Assembly (NCBI GenBank): GCA_963169105.1 | Contig: OY720643.1 | Coordinates: forward strand, 104,068,466-104,132,465 | Direction: 5' to 3' | DNA length: 64,000 bases | Source of the DNA: Ceriagrion tenellum | Lineage: Eukaryota; Arthropoda; Insecta; Odonata; Coenagrionidae | Part shown: in pieces, positions 42,651 through 53,899 of the stretch | Numbering within the stretch: position 1 is the first letter of the stretch | Layout: each line of letters begins with the position of its first letter | Made by a program: the position numbers and the translations under genes | The notes under the pieces: model-generated | Told to the model about the DNA's origin: nothing | The model's database searches: none | Seen by the model: the letters and a program-made list of their open reading frames with translations, nothing else

Positions 42651-43395
42651 TAAAGCAGGTATATCAAATAAAAGACTTAGGGGTTATATTTGATTCTTCA
42701 ATGTCTTTTCCTCCACATAACTTTGACATAGCTCTCTCAGCTCAAATATTATTGGGTTTTGTAAACCTAATGTCAAGGTACTTTAAGTCTGAGAAATCTC
42801 TCAAAATGTTGTATTTCTCCTTTGTAAGGTGTAAGTTAAAGTATGCTTCTGTAGTATGGAATCCTCACAGTAAGAAACATGTTCAAATATTGGAGAGGGT
42901 ACAAAAAAGGTTTTTACGTTATCTATATTATACCCAATATAATGTTTATCCAATGTATGAAAATTATGTTAGCTACGAAACTTTGGTAAAAGTGTTTGAT
43001 TTTCAATATTTGCAAAAAAAGAAGAATCAAGTGTGATCTATCTTACTTACATAATTTTCTTAATGCTGGAGAAAATAGTGACTCAATTAGAAAAATTAAT
43101 TTTGTAGTGCCTAGTATCAATGTGAGGTTATCAAGGAAATTTAAGTTGAGCATGGTAAAGTCAAACTGCTGTGAAAACTCACCACTGAATAGAATGTGCC
43201 GATCTTTTAACATGTACTGTGATATAATTGATTTATGTCAAAAAAGAAGTCTCTTTTGGAAATTGATAAATGATATAGTTTCTTGATATGTTTCGAAATT
43301 TCTGTAAAATTCAATTGATTCCAAAATGTTTTGTATTTTCTTCTTTTTTGCTTTGTTTGCCCTGTAATTATTTTGTTGGGAAAACGTTAAACTCT
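42651..43395 (+). pseudogene. LINE-F (Jockey-like) C-terminal relic
   Basis: Two frames: KMLYFSFVRCKLKYASVVWN, PHSKKHVQILERVQKRFLRY (42701-43036), then CDLSYLHNFLNAGENSDSI, VPSINVRLSRKFKLSMVKS, MYCDIIDLCQKRSLFWKLI (42996-43286). The 'xLxxsxVRsxLeYxsxvWxP....ieriQkrFlR' order is the known C-terminal end of Jockey-like LINEs. One frameshift at about 43020. It ends in the (TAAA)n tail. Comparatively well preserved, so a younger insertion than its host LINE-B. Confidence 0.85.
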
Positions 43396-43763
<368 letters not shown>

Positions 43764-43885
43764 GGATAGTATGAAGGAGGGTAGATCATATGGTGAGGCG
43801 AAAAAGAATAGACTAGATTGAGATAGGCCCCTGAAAGTATATAAAACCGCGAGGAGATTCTCTGACATTCAACAAAACCTACCTT
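43764..43885 (+). mobile_element. LINE-B 3' terminal piece
   Basis: AGGCGAAAAAGAATAGACTA, GGCCCCTGAAAGTATATAAA, AACCGCGAGGAGATTCTCTG, ATTCAACAAAACCTACC, homologous to 5280-5375. Confidence 0.7.
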
Positions 43886-44081
43886 AACCCTTTGAATGCG
43901 ACATGACGTGATATCACGTCAAGGTTGTCTTTACTCTGGTGCTGATGACGTGGTATCACGTCAAGGGTACCGTGAGTGTTTCAGCTTTCACTTGGAAACT
44001 TTCACTAGGCCCCCAAGTAAAATCGGTAACACTGACGTTACCCATGACGTGAAATGACGTCATCATCACTAGTCCGCAATA
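43886..44081. mobile_element. Palindromic element, partial copy, TTAA-flanked left end
   Basis: TTAACCCTTTGAATGCGACA, then GACGTGATATCACGTCAAGG, CAGCTTTCACTTGGAAACTT and the inverse half GTTACCCATGACGTGAAATG, ATGACGTCATCATCACTAG. CCCTTTG next to TTAA recalls piggyBac termini. Same family as the palindrome that follows; its right end is cut. Confidence 0.65.
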
Positions 44082-44392
44082 TCCGAGGAAGACATTATTT
44101 TTTAGTATTCCACCGGTAAACCCTTTGAGTGCGGCATGACGTGTTTTAACGTCATGGTTCTCTTTACGCTAGTGCTGATGACGTCATTTCACGTCAAGGG
44201 TACCGTGAGTGTTTCAGCTTTCACTTGGAAACTTTCACTAGGCCCCCAAGTAAAAGCTGAAACACTGACGTTACCCATGACGTGAAATGACGTCATCAGC
44301 ACAAGCGTAAAGAGAACCATGACGTTAAATCACGGCATACCGTACTAAAAGGGTTTACCGGCGGAATACTAAAAAATAATGTCTTCCTCGGA
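44082..44392. mobile_element. 311-bp near-perfect palindrome, CCCTTTGAG-type foldback
   Basis: Left arm from TCCGAGGAAGACATTATTTT through ACCGGTAAACCCTTTGAG, CGTCATGGTTCTCTTTACGC, GATGACGTCATTTCACGTCA to TCAGCTTTCACTTGG is matched inverted by the right arm with roughly ten differences, leaving almost no loop (centre about 44237). TGACGTCA, the full CRE palindrome, occurs in both arms. The CCCTTTGAG termini are bordered by TAAA and TTTA rather than a clean TTAA, and the flanks outside them are themselves part of the palindrome. Confidence 0.8.
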
Positions 44393-44399
44393 CACTATT

Positions 44400-44590
44400 A
44401 ACTCTACCATCATGTATCTGTTGACTTATTCAATTCTCATTCTTTCTCTTGAATTGGCCAAACTAACAGTGTACACTCTTCTCATACACGATTGTATGTC
44501 CATTACTGGAACATCCAGCCCACATTCCCAACCACCCAATCATTCTGAACCCTATCCATCCTATTTTTCCTGCAGTTGGATTCGCCTATT
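44400..44590 (-). mobile_element. LINE-C fragment
   Basis: Reverse complement of CATTACTGGAACATCCAGCC, CCCTATCCATCCTATTTTTC and TTGAATTGGCCAAACTAAC corresponds to the RMDRVxN..VxxApVMDI and RWFxHVER part of LINE-C. Highly worn. Confidence 0.6.
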
Positions 44591-45005
44591 GGAGTAGAGC
44601 GTTTGCTATGATGACCAATGTAAAAAGCTGTAACGTGGGCGTGGCCTGTCCACCATCTTTGTTGACCCCGACTTTCCCTTAGAGCTGATGGGCTGGCGCA
44701 CTATTTTTGCGATGATTTTACCATGTTTTCCTTTGATAAGTAGCTAGGAATCAGTATGCATGCACTTATTCATTATGCGTTCTCCTTGCATATGTTTTTA
44801 TTTATTCAACTTAATATTAATCCGCCTCTCCGGAGATAACTGAGGTAAAATTGAATAGAAGCCATAGAAATAAGTAACTGATGCATGTTTCAAGAATTGC
44901 TAGCCTAATATTTCGAAAGGATGGATGATATTCTTAATTTGCATCCGATGATTCGTCCGTTCCGTCGTGCTATCCATAGGAAAGTAATGATCGATCAAGT
45001 ATAAC
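44591..45005 (-). repeat. Repeat E2, copy (minus)
   Basis: Reverse complement contains ACTTTCCTATGGATAGCACG, GACGGAACGGACGAATCATC and AATTCTTGAAACATGCATC. Its outer part GCTATGATGACCAATGTAAA parallels 24773. Confidence 0.68.
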
Positions 45006-45304
45006 CAATATAATAATAATTATAATACATTTATTACTCCACACATTTAAGTAGTAAAACATATTTCAGGAGATTAAGGCAGCCTCACAGAATACAGACC
45101 TGTGGGGAGACTGCCTTACGATAATTGCATCCATTGCAGTTTGCAAAATTAAAAAAAAACCTGGTAAATCATACATAACTCACAATCTCACAACATAATA
45201 GGATTTCAATTGCGCCACAAAAAATCAATAACTAACCAATTACAAATTTTCTCATCCAGCCTGCATTGCAATTTCCTACAGCGATATAATACATTAATAC
45301 ACCG
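45006..45304. other. Unassigned stretch
   Basis: AT-rich with AATAATAAT runs; nothing recognised. Confidence 0.35.
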
Positions 45305-46215
45305 TAAGAATATGCGGATAATGCTGTTTGGATCTCAGAGAGCCAGCAGGGATAATAGAAGCTCCCAGATATGTTTTGTGAATCTACAGAGAGAATGGAA
45401 TTTGAGAGTAAATACGTGCAAGACTAAAATAGACGTTTTTGATAAGTAGAATGGGGAGAATAACTGTATGATGACGGCGAATGGTGAAGTTGATAATCCA
45501 CAAGTGGACGATTTTGTGTACTAAGGTAAGATGTTTACGAAAGATGGACGGATAGATGAGGAGATAAAGAGACGTGCCAATGCTGGAAGGAAAGTGGTGG
45601 GTAGCAGGTGGAGCATATCGAGGAGTTAGTACCTGGCTAAGGAAGCGAAAATCGCCGTGTACAAAAGTGTACTTCTCCCCACTTAATTGTATGGTAGTTA
45701 AACATGGGAATACCAGGATAGACATAAGAGTAGACTAAGCGCCGTGGGTATTTATATGAGTAATCTGAGGAGTGTTTGCGGCAAAAGCAGGATGGATAGG
45801 GTCAGGAATTAGTGGGTAATAAATGAATGTGTGTTTAATGCTCCAGTAATGGACATATATGAAAAAAGTGTGCTTCGTTGGTTTGGCCATGTTGAGAGAA
45901 TGGATGACAGTGGAATAACGAAACAGACATATACGAGTGAAATGAATGGTGCGAGAGGTAGGGGTAGGCCGAGAAAGTTGTGGTTGAATGTGGTTGAGGA
46001 AATTCTTAGGAGGAGGAATATTTGGAGTGTTAAAAAAAGGAGGGCGTGTATGAAGCAGCGTATTGGGGTAAATGAGGCAAAAGAGGTTTTGCAAGGATAG
46101 GTCAGTATGGAGGAAATTATTGAAGCATAGTTTTTTGTACAAATATGTATTTATGAGTGAAACTTAGTGACGGTGCCTACCCCGGAAGAGAACGGCGTGA
46201 TTGGTATGTATTTTT
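45305..46215 (+). pseudogene. LINE-C, 3' half
   Basis: Frames in order: LQREWNLRVNTCKTKIDVFD, then MTANGEVDNPQVDDFVY, KDGRIDEEIKRRANAGRKVV, KEAKIAVYKSVLLPT, SNLRSVCGKSRMDRVRN, and an open 45831-46100 reading SVLRWFGHVERMDDSGI, EMNGARGRGRPRKLWLNVVE, RRACMKQRIGVNEAKE. It ends in CGGAAGAGAACGGCGTGATT then GGTATGTA. Several stops interrupt it. It is the longest copy of this family here. Confidence 0.85.
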
Positions 46216-47252
46216 ACACGATTAGATTGCATTTCTACGGATTTATTATTGGGAAAACATATTTTTATACCAGATATCAAAATTTTTGTGGGAAAATCTA
46301 TGTTTTTAGGTCAATATTTTATGTAAATATTGGTAAATATTACTGATACTCTGAAATAATGGTCAAGAGAGCAAAAAAAATGTTCGTCAAATTTTTAGGG
46401 TATTATTAAATGCTAGCTTTTTATGATGGAGTGCGTTCTTCGGAGAGAAACTGGGAGATTTAGGTAGGTTTGACTTTTGGATAATATAATAATAATAATT
46501 TATTTACTTTCCAGAATACAATTTTCAAGTAACAATTTATTTGTATATAAAGTAGGAAAGCTTTAGAAAACCTCTAAGGAAAAAACTAATATGGCTGTTA
46601 TTTTGGTTGTCAGGATACAGTTTGATGGCGTAATGCCCTCTCCATCGGTATCAATGAATTCGCCAATAAGTGAATCACGAGTGAAGTACAAACAAAGTAT
46701 AGAATATTTTTTCACAGTGATTCACAAAGAATCGGCAATACTCCTGGAGGTGATTTTAAAAATGCTTTATGTTCCAAAAGCAATGATTCGCAATGGCAAC
46801 GTAAAACTTAGGCCCGAAGAAATTTTGACGTTATAAATCCTTAAAATCACTGGCGTGCGCTGACACGAGTAAAACACGCCCAAGATATTATGCATGCACA
46901 AAATTTTATATTCATTCCAGCCTGAAGATGTAACTATTTCACAAAACTGGTCCAAAGTGTGAATTAATTTTATGCGGAATTTGCAGTGTCTTTTCTTTCC
47001 TTATGTGATAATGGAAAATCATCATAAAATAGAGCCTGAGACGACATTTAAATCGTGATTTTATGCTCGAGATTGTCGTATTTCTTTACCCGCGGTAATG
47101 TGATTTACTTCTGATTTTCAAACTGTCGACAGGAATTTGCCTGCATTTTACTCTTGAAAAATAATCACTTTGTAAGTTAGTTGTGTGTTTTCACGGATAC
47201 GGAAAATATTATATTTGAATGGGTTTGAAAGGTTATTTTTTTCTGCTCTTCA
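46216..47252. other. Unassigned, with an E2 end fragment at 46590-46655
   Basis: 46590-46655 (GGCTGTTATTTTGGTTGTCA, GTTTGATGGCGTAATGCCCT) is the reverse of the opening of E2. The remainder is AT-rich and not recognised. Confidence 0.45.
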
Positions 47253-47490
47253 TCTACATCTACATACTACCCTGAGAGCCTCCGCATGGGCGTGGCATGG
47301 AGGGTTAGGACACCAGCCGTGTAGAGATATAAGGGATAAGGTTGTTCGGAGGTGAAATTTAAAAAAAGGAGTGTTTTTAGCGGAGCTCGGTTTTTATTGT
47401 GGTCGCTCATTGCGCGCGGAGAGAACGAGTTTTTTGTACCTATCTGTTCGACAATGGATCTCTCTTATTTTATCGCTTAATGATGTCGAT
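47253..47490 (-). mobile_element. LINE-A 3' fragment
   Basis: CATCTACATCTACATACTAC, GACACCAGCCGTGTAGAGAT, GATAAGGTTGTTCGGAGGTG, GAGTGTTTTTAGCGGAGCTC, TTTTTATTGTGGTCGCTCAT, TTTTTTGTACCTATCTGTTC. This is the clearest uninterrupted example of the family's last ~240 bp. Confidence 0.82.
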
Positions 47491-48879
47491 GATTTAATGT
47501 CCCTACTCATTTACGGCTCTTCCCCAACCATTGCAATACCATGTATTTACAGCAGAAAGAGTTTAACTCATCAATTGAAGCTTGATTTTATCCTTTGAAA
47601 TGTATTGACAGGTATTATCAATCGCCAAAACCGAGATGTAGCTCTTATTGTGTCAGTAAGTCAGTTGTCTAGCGGCAAAAATGTGTTTAAGCGGCGATTA
47701 TCGATCACATGTGCTGGTATTGAGCGTATTAGAATCTGATTAAATCTTTTATTTGTCAAATCTTAATCTGTCAGTTGCATTATTTCCTTGAGGGTGAGAT
47801 CTATTTAACGGGGTTATTTACAGCATCAATCAACTTCACCGTCAACTGTCATCATTTACGACAGAAATGCTATGCTCCACATTCGAGCGTAGAGGTTAAC
47901 CCTTGTCGATCAGGACAGACTAGAGATTTATGTAGGAAGGTGTGTACAGGAACCAACTCAAACCAAACGGAACGCCTACTAGTCCATCCGGTTTACTGCG
48001 CGCGATTCCATGGCAATCTTCTCGCAAGCCCGTGAGCGCGACCCCTTCACGACCGGCCGACGAAAGCAAGCAGCGCTACCTCGACGTAGTTCGCAGGGAA
48101 ACCGCTAGATGTCGGAAGCATTTTCCTTGGGAAGATTGAATCCGATATCAATGAACTGTTTTGCTAAAAAAGGCAATCTCTTGCGAGAACTGCGATGGAT
48201 ATTTCGTTCGCTTCGATGTTTTTAAGGTTCTCTTATTATTCTTTATGTTTTCCTACGCTCATATATTGCTTTACCACAGGTAGCTCACGCTTAAACGAGA
48301 CGGTTGCGTGTAAACGGACCGACTCCGCAGTGCAGACGGGGTTTTAACTGCGACGGAAATGTACATATTCTACGTGTAGTGCATGAATTATTCCTTTAAA
48401 ATAGTAAAAATATATCGCGGTCGTATTTTATCACCCAATCGCGTTTAATAATCAATGCATAACAACAAAAAAATTAGCATTCGATAAGTTTTTCACAAGT
48501 TTTAATCAATTCCTTGCCGTAACAGCTGATATGTAAAACTTATTACCTTCGACCATGTCCACTTAAGTTAATAACAGCATCGCTATGGTGAGCACTGCGT
48601 AACTTTATAATACTATGCGAATTTGTCACAGATGATCACAAGTTGAAGTTCATTAACACCGTCAAAAATGAGGTAGTGACAATGTCATACCTCGAGTTGA
48701 GATGGGATATGAATAGCTCGTCTCTTAAATTAAAGGACAGTGATAGAAAAAGGCGAAAGAATATTACAATACCTAATACTTTTTTTGAAACTAAGTTCGT
48801 CAGGTGCACGTTTCGTCCTCTTGGCCTACCGACCTTGAGAGCGGGACGCTAATGCTTGAGTTTCCACCAATCGTGGCTT
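47491..48879. other. No recognised repeat; upstream of the candidate gene
   Basis: Single-copy by eye. 47880-48140 is richer in CG (GCGCGATTCCATGGC, CGTGAGCGCGACC). No protein motif. It may include upstream control sequence of the candidate gene at 49 kb; nothing specific can be pointed to. Confidence 0.35.
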
Positions 48880-49244
48880 GTGTATGTGATTTTCAGCCAA
48901 TGGAATGGGGGCTTACGCGACCGCTGGGACCCGGCGGTGAGGTAAAATAACAGAGTTTGGTAGCAGCCATATTGAAAGCAGTCCTACCTCCTACGGTGCA
49001 GCTATACAAGTAAATCAGAAAAACTGTGATTGTCATCGAGTGTTGAGTGAAGTTCGTTTGTCGAGTCTGACAGTCGATTCTCGTGTGCCCACGAGGAGTG
49101 TTTGTGGTGTTTTCAGAATCTTAAATCCGAGATACTCCCTCTGTTTTGGAGTGGTTGACTTCCAGGACCTTGAAACTGCAATGGATTGCAAGATAGAAGC
49201 GAATGTGTAAGGGATCTGATTCAGAATGCCGGCATCATATAAAG
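48880..49244 (+). promoter_or_regulatory. Candidate 5' leader/promoter of a host gene
   Basis: CpG-richer than flanking DNA (CTTACGCGACCGCTGGGACC), without transposon similarity. It holds GCAGCCATATTGAAAG, which resembles motifs near arthropod start sites, but no TATA box at a fixed distance. A ten-codon upstream ORF, MDCKIEANV and stop, lies at 49181-49210, just before the next ATG at 49226. The start site cannot be placed by sequence alone. Confidence 0.3.
49226..49244 (+). CDS. Possible first coding exon, MPASYK + splice donor
   Basis: ATG followed by CCG GCA TCA TAT AAA G and then GTAAGTTT, a consensus 5' splice site with phase 1. The surrounding 5 kb has unusually few transposons, and the upstream 350 bp looks like a leader. 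Six residues are far too few to identify a protein, and no downstream exon was recognised within the window, so the next exon would be beyond a long first intron or missed. The alternative is a chance ATG near a chance GTAAGT. Confidence 0.25.
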
Positions 49245-52200
49245 GTAAGTTTCGATATTAACCGACTCCCGATCGTCCCCAGTGCTTCGTGATTAGTGTT
49301 AATCGATCGTGATAACGTAATATTGTGAACTTCGACGGTGTCATCGGATAAATTGTGGAGATAAACACACGACTCGTGAGTTCGTCCTGTGGAATGTCAG
49401 AAACCCCGCACCGCTGAAATGTTTTCGGTACATCGGCGTCGGCTCTTGTTCATAGTTCGTATCTTTCTCCCGTTGTTTATGCCGTCGTCCACGGTAACAC
49501 ACCATTTGTGTTGTGCTCGGCAGAAAGGCATTATTAGCGTTCCGAGTTGGCCGGTCTTCCGTGTTGTTATTGTGTGCATAAACAAGTGAAGTTCGGGGAG
49601 AAATATGTGCATATTCCCCCCGTCTGTGTTACGTTCCACAGGAGAGTTTTCTTTTAAACTACGCCCTCTCCAAGTGATCTCTTAATAACCTTTTGGGTGT
49701 ATCTCTCTATCCACTAACCACTTGTGTCGCGTGTTATTTTTGGATGTGCCGCGGTGGTGGTGAAGTGCTGTTCGGCGTTTTCGCTCTGCATCTTCTCCCT
49801 TCGCATACGAGTGTGTGTGTGACACCGACGAATATTCTCACTGAAGACACCGGCTACTTTGGGGGTGAACCCACGTTGCCGATGTTGTTATTTTGCACTG
49901 GTGCGTCTTGCGTCTCTCTGTTCTGAAATAACGCAGAAGGGGGTTCGATATTGTTGTGATTGTGTCCGTGAGTGAGGGGGCGGCGTTGCAAACTGCCGGT
50001 TACCATTCCTGGAATGCACCTGAATATTTCATCGGTCAGGACCTTGACTGTTGCACTGATGTAGAATGTTTTATGCGCTTGATTTGGACTGTGTTGATAC
50101 CGATCGTGCAGTCGTGGAAAATATACATGCAGTAATCTTACGGGAATATTTTTACGTGGATGTTTATCGGTCTCTATGGTGAATTCAATAAGGCAATCAA
50201 CCTATATCTGTCGATTTATACGCGTAAACAAATCCTTCGTTGTTCAATAATAAGATTTAATTTCACGTCAATATATTTCGTGGTGTTGGTTTTTAAACTC
50301 GAGGCTGTAGATGCCTTGAATGCTCTCCTCCGAAATGCTTCCAAATGAACCATTACATATCGTTGAAATCGTGTTTACTTTCCTCAAGACATTGCGTTAA
50401 ATGTTCGAGGGATACGTCTTCTATGCTCCACACAGTGTGGCATGGAAAGCACGGTATGGACCGGTGGAATGCACATTATCGTCTCGGCAATTCAGTTGCA
50501 TTCAGTGTTTTCACTTCCCATGCCTTCACGTGAAGGAATGTCATTTTCCTGTGGTAATCATCATGGCTGCTTACGCAATGCAGCTTCCCCTTTCATACAA
50601 TGCACCGACCCAGCATTTTACTGTAATCGTTCGGGTTACCGGGAGTGGTACGTTAGGTGATCTCAGGAAGAGGGTCACATGTTACTGTTTTGCATCATGA
50701 CCAAGAACATGATGAGAGGGCAGTTGGCATGTCAATAAATTCCGCTATATCACCACTCCATTATTTACATCTCCTTGTCCTGTACCGGAAAACTAGTATG
50801 TGCTGTATAAGGCACGGAAGTCGAAGAGGAATGTAAATTCTACAGTGTTCTCATGTTAGCCCGCTGATAATCGAGTACCAACACCTTTCGTGAACGAGGG
50901 TCAATATTGTTTAATGAAGAATACGGTAGGCTTTGTCGTGTGCACTGTCAAAGAATATTCGCAATTTTGCGTGAAACGCCTCTCAAAATTCTCATTGAAA
51001 CCTCACTTATGCCCAATGTATGCGTTATTTTTGTCTAGTGAACGGAGGAATGTGTGTTTATTTATTATTGGGTACATCGTTCAGTATTCAGCATCAGTGT
51101 CGTCAGTCGCGTCGTGAATGTTCTTCAGGGATTCACTCTTTTCGCACGGTTTTTGGACTTGAGTGAGTGAGTACCCAGTCTCGTCTAGCGTCTCGCCATA
51201 CTGTCGTGTTTCCCCCTCCCCCCCAGCTTCTTCTCCCCCCCCCTCCCACTCCCCCTGTATGTTGTCGGGCAAGCCACGTGACTTGCGGTGGTTGAACCCA
51301 CGGCCTTCTAAACGGTGCGCTACCAACGCTTCACATCTTCACAACCGTTCGAGCTCGGAAAACGAAGGAATCCCTCGGTGAGAGATTTTAAAAATCTCAC
51401 CCTCGTTTGCTTGTAACTTGGATAGAAAATATCGTGCCAAATCCTCAACTTTACCGTACTGTTTTAATTTTTTTCGAGGCGTAATAAATGCAGTGCTGTC
51501 TCAATTATTCGAGGCATTGTGGACCGAAGCCACCTAGAAAAAAAAAACAAAATAAGTGTGGATTTATTCGGATGGCTCGTGAGCTCTTGTAAATTACGAA
51601 AATCACTAGATATTTCCCTGCTGTATCGAATTTCAGCTTGTGTGACTTTGTTTCAAGGTTGAAGTAGTGTTCTGAATCGTGCTGTAAATAAAAATGAAAG
51701 TCGTTCACTGGTTACGATGTTGGTTTGCGAGAAATATGCCGGCTTTTTGCCGTGCCCCAACGCATGTACCGGTGCATCGTATGAGACGGAAAATCTTTAA
51801 ATCGGTTCCTAGGATAACCGAGATTCTGTGGCATTTTGTTATTTTAACACCGAGTGAGAGGTCAATTCGTCTCTCACGTATCGCGACGTAGTAATTTCTA
51901 TGTATATTTTTTTCCCCAATGTTTCATGTTTTCTCCGTCGTCGGCACGCTCGGCGCCAACGCCGTGCTTGCAAAAGTGCAATGAACTTCGCATCGGGGGT
52001 TTCGCTTGTAAATATTTAATCATCGAGTTTGGTTTTTCGACGTGATCACGATACGTGTCAGTTCATGCGAACGTACGTGTGTGTGTGTGAGAAAAATTAA
52101 TTCCGATTCGCCATGGCAACGACCTCGTGTGGGTACGGATTGGGCGTTAATTTGTTGCGAATTTCGGGAAAATTAAAAAAATCGACCGTGAGACTTGCCA

Positions 52201-53890
52201 TTGTTTTTTTGTGTGCACGCACGGAGTTGTATTTTTTTTAGTGTACGATTGATCGATTGTGTTAACGAATGTTTTTCCCTGTTGTCGAAACCCATTCGTC
52301 GATATCGTCTTTAAACTGGTGAGTGAGAGTTGACTTGTCTATCGGAGACTTACTTCCTGCGTCATGCGTGGGAAAATCGCGCCTCTTTTTCTCCCTAAAT
52401 TTTCCTTCAAAAGACTGATTCTGTTCGCGAATGTCTGGTGTTCACGGTCACGCTGTATTTATGCTGTATTTTCCACAGTTTAATTGTCTTTTTTAATAGA
52501 CTCATTTGATTACTTCATATATTTTTGTGGAACGTGGTGAAAACACTAGTTTTTTCCCCCCCCTGAATCGTTCGATGTCTTTTCAAATGTGAAATGTCAA
52601 GGTATGGAACGCCTAATTTTGTCACTCGAGTAAACTTGGGGTGGGACTAATTTCATATTGTACCATTGGGGAAGGGGTTGTTTTCTGAATTTCTTTATCC
52701 CATGCGGTAAATCTCGCGAGTGTTTTGACCCGGCTTACACCTACGAACTCATAACACGTGTTTTCATCTTCGTTTTCTGATTAGGCGAGCCACGAATTCA
52801 CTTTTTTATTCCGTGCTCGAAGCCGGCGACGACATTGCAAAATTGGGACTTAATATAGGAAGACCACTTCCTGTTGTGTGTAATGTCGTTTCTAATTCCT
52901 ACCTCAATTCGTCGTATTTTCGTGTGACTGCCGGCACGGCAGCTATAATCTGTATAATTCATGTTTCATCGTTTCTTAACCAGGAAATCGATGAATTAAC
53001 TCGATTTATTTTTTCGCTGTACGAATCCGTTGGTAAGCGTTGCGTAAAGTGGAAACTTGGTCAATCTTGGACTTCCTGTCTTGTGCGGGGTAAATCAGCG
53101 TCTACTTATTTCCTATTATTTTCCTCTTCCGTTATAAAAATGGTGATTTCTTGTTAAATGTCGACCATTATGGCCCCATATGTTCGGTCATTTTTTTTAG
53201 GTTTTTTTTTTAGGGTGCTGGCTTTACTGTGTTTCTGTGCGAGTTCTGTGTCCGTCTTCCTTCATTTCACTACTCTCGCACTCCAGGGGTCATCAAACTT
53301 ATCGAGTGAACGAACCGCCGTACTTGAAGCGCTAGGACACATTGTGGGGGGTCCACTTGTGGGGCACAGGAGGGGACTGGGGGGGGGCCCGCCCCCTTTC
53401 TTTTTTACCCCCCCCCTCTCCCTCTCTTCGCCCCTTCAACCCCCATGGTGCAATAGTAGCGGCATGTTTAAGCGGGTGCCAAAGTCTTGGCTTGACTCAA
53501 AAGGGGAAGAGAAGGGGGGGTGGTTTATTTAAGTTCGGAAATTTTTGGCCGTGAAACTGACTTACCTTTCGCCTGCTCGCCTCGTGGCCGGTTTGTAGAT
53601 GCAGAGAAAGAAATGCGGTGTCGTCTCTTAGATCTGCCCTCTACGCTGTGCTGGAAATTAGGGAATATTGTAAGCGTATTCTGTGTGTTCCGCGTTGTTT
53701 TTGAAACGCCAAATGCGTGTTTCTGGATCCCTTAACGTATGCTCGTTGCCTTCATGCGTCTTTCCGTTCCTACAACTGGGTTGTGTAACTGGAAGTGTTG
53801 GGACGACGTAATTTTTAAATCCAAATCTCAGAGAGAAGTGTTGTAGTTAACTTCGCCATTACTTCAATTTGCTCCTAAACTGTTTTTACA
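49245..53890 (+). other. Transposon-poor, CpG- and GT-rich stretch; possible first intron
   Basis: About 4.6 kb in which I recognise no transposable-element copy. Many small plus-strand frames exist but none has a domain; the largest (52813-53157, 114 codons) has no known motif. Points of note: pyrimidine tract TTTCCCCCTCCCCCCCAGC at about 51210 followed by a CTTCTTCTCCCCCC run; a G/C homopolymer cluster at 53380-53420; a second donor-like CTGGTGAGTGAG at 52317, preceded by a 43-codon frame starting at 52113. This is consistent with an intron carrying alternative first exons, but unproven. Confidence 0.3.
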
Positions 53891-53899
53891 TTATAATAA

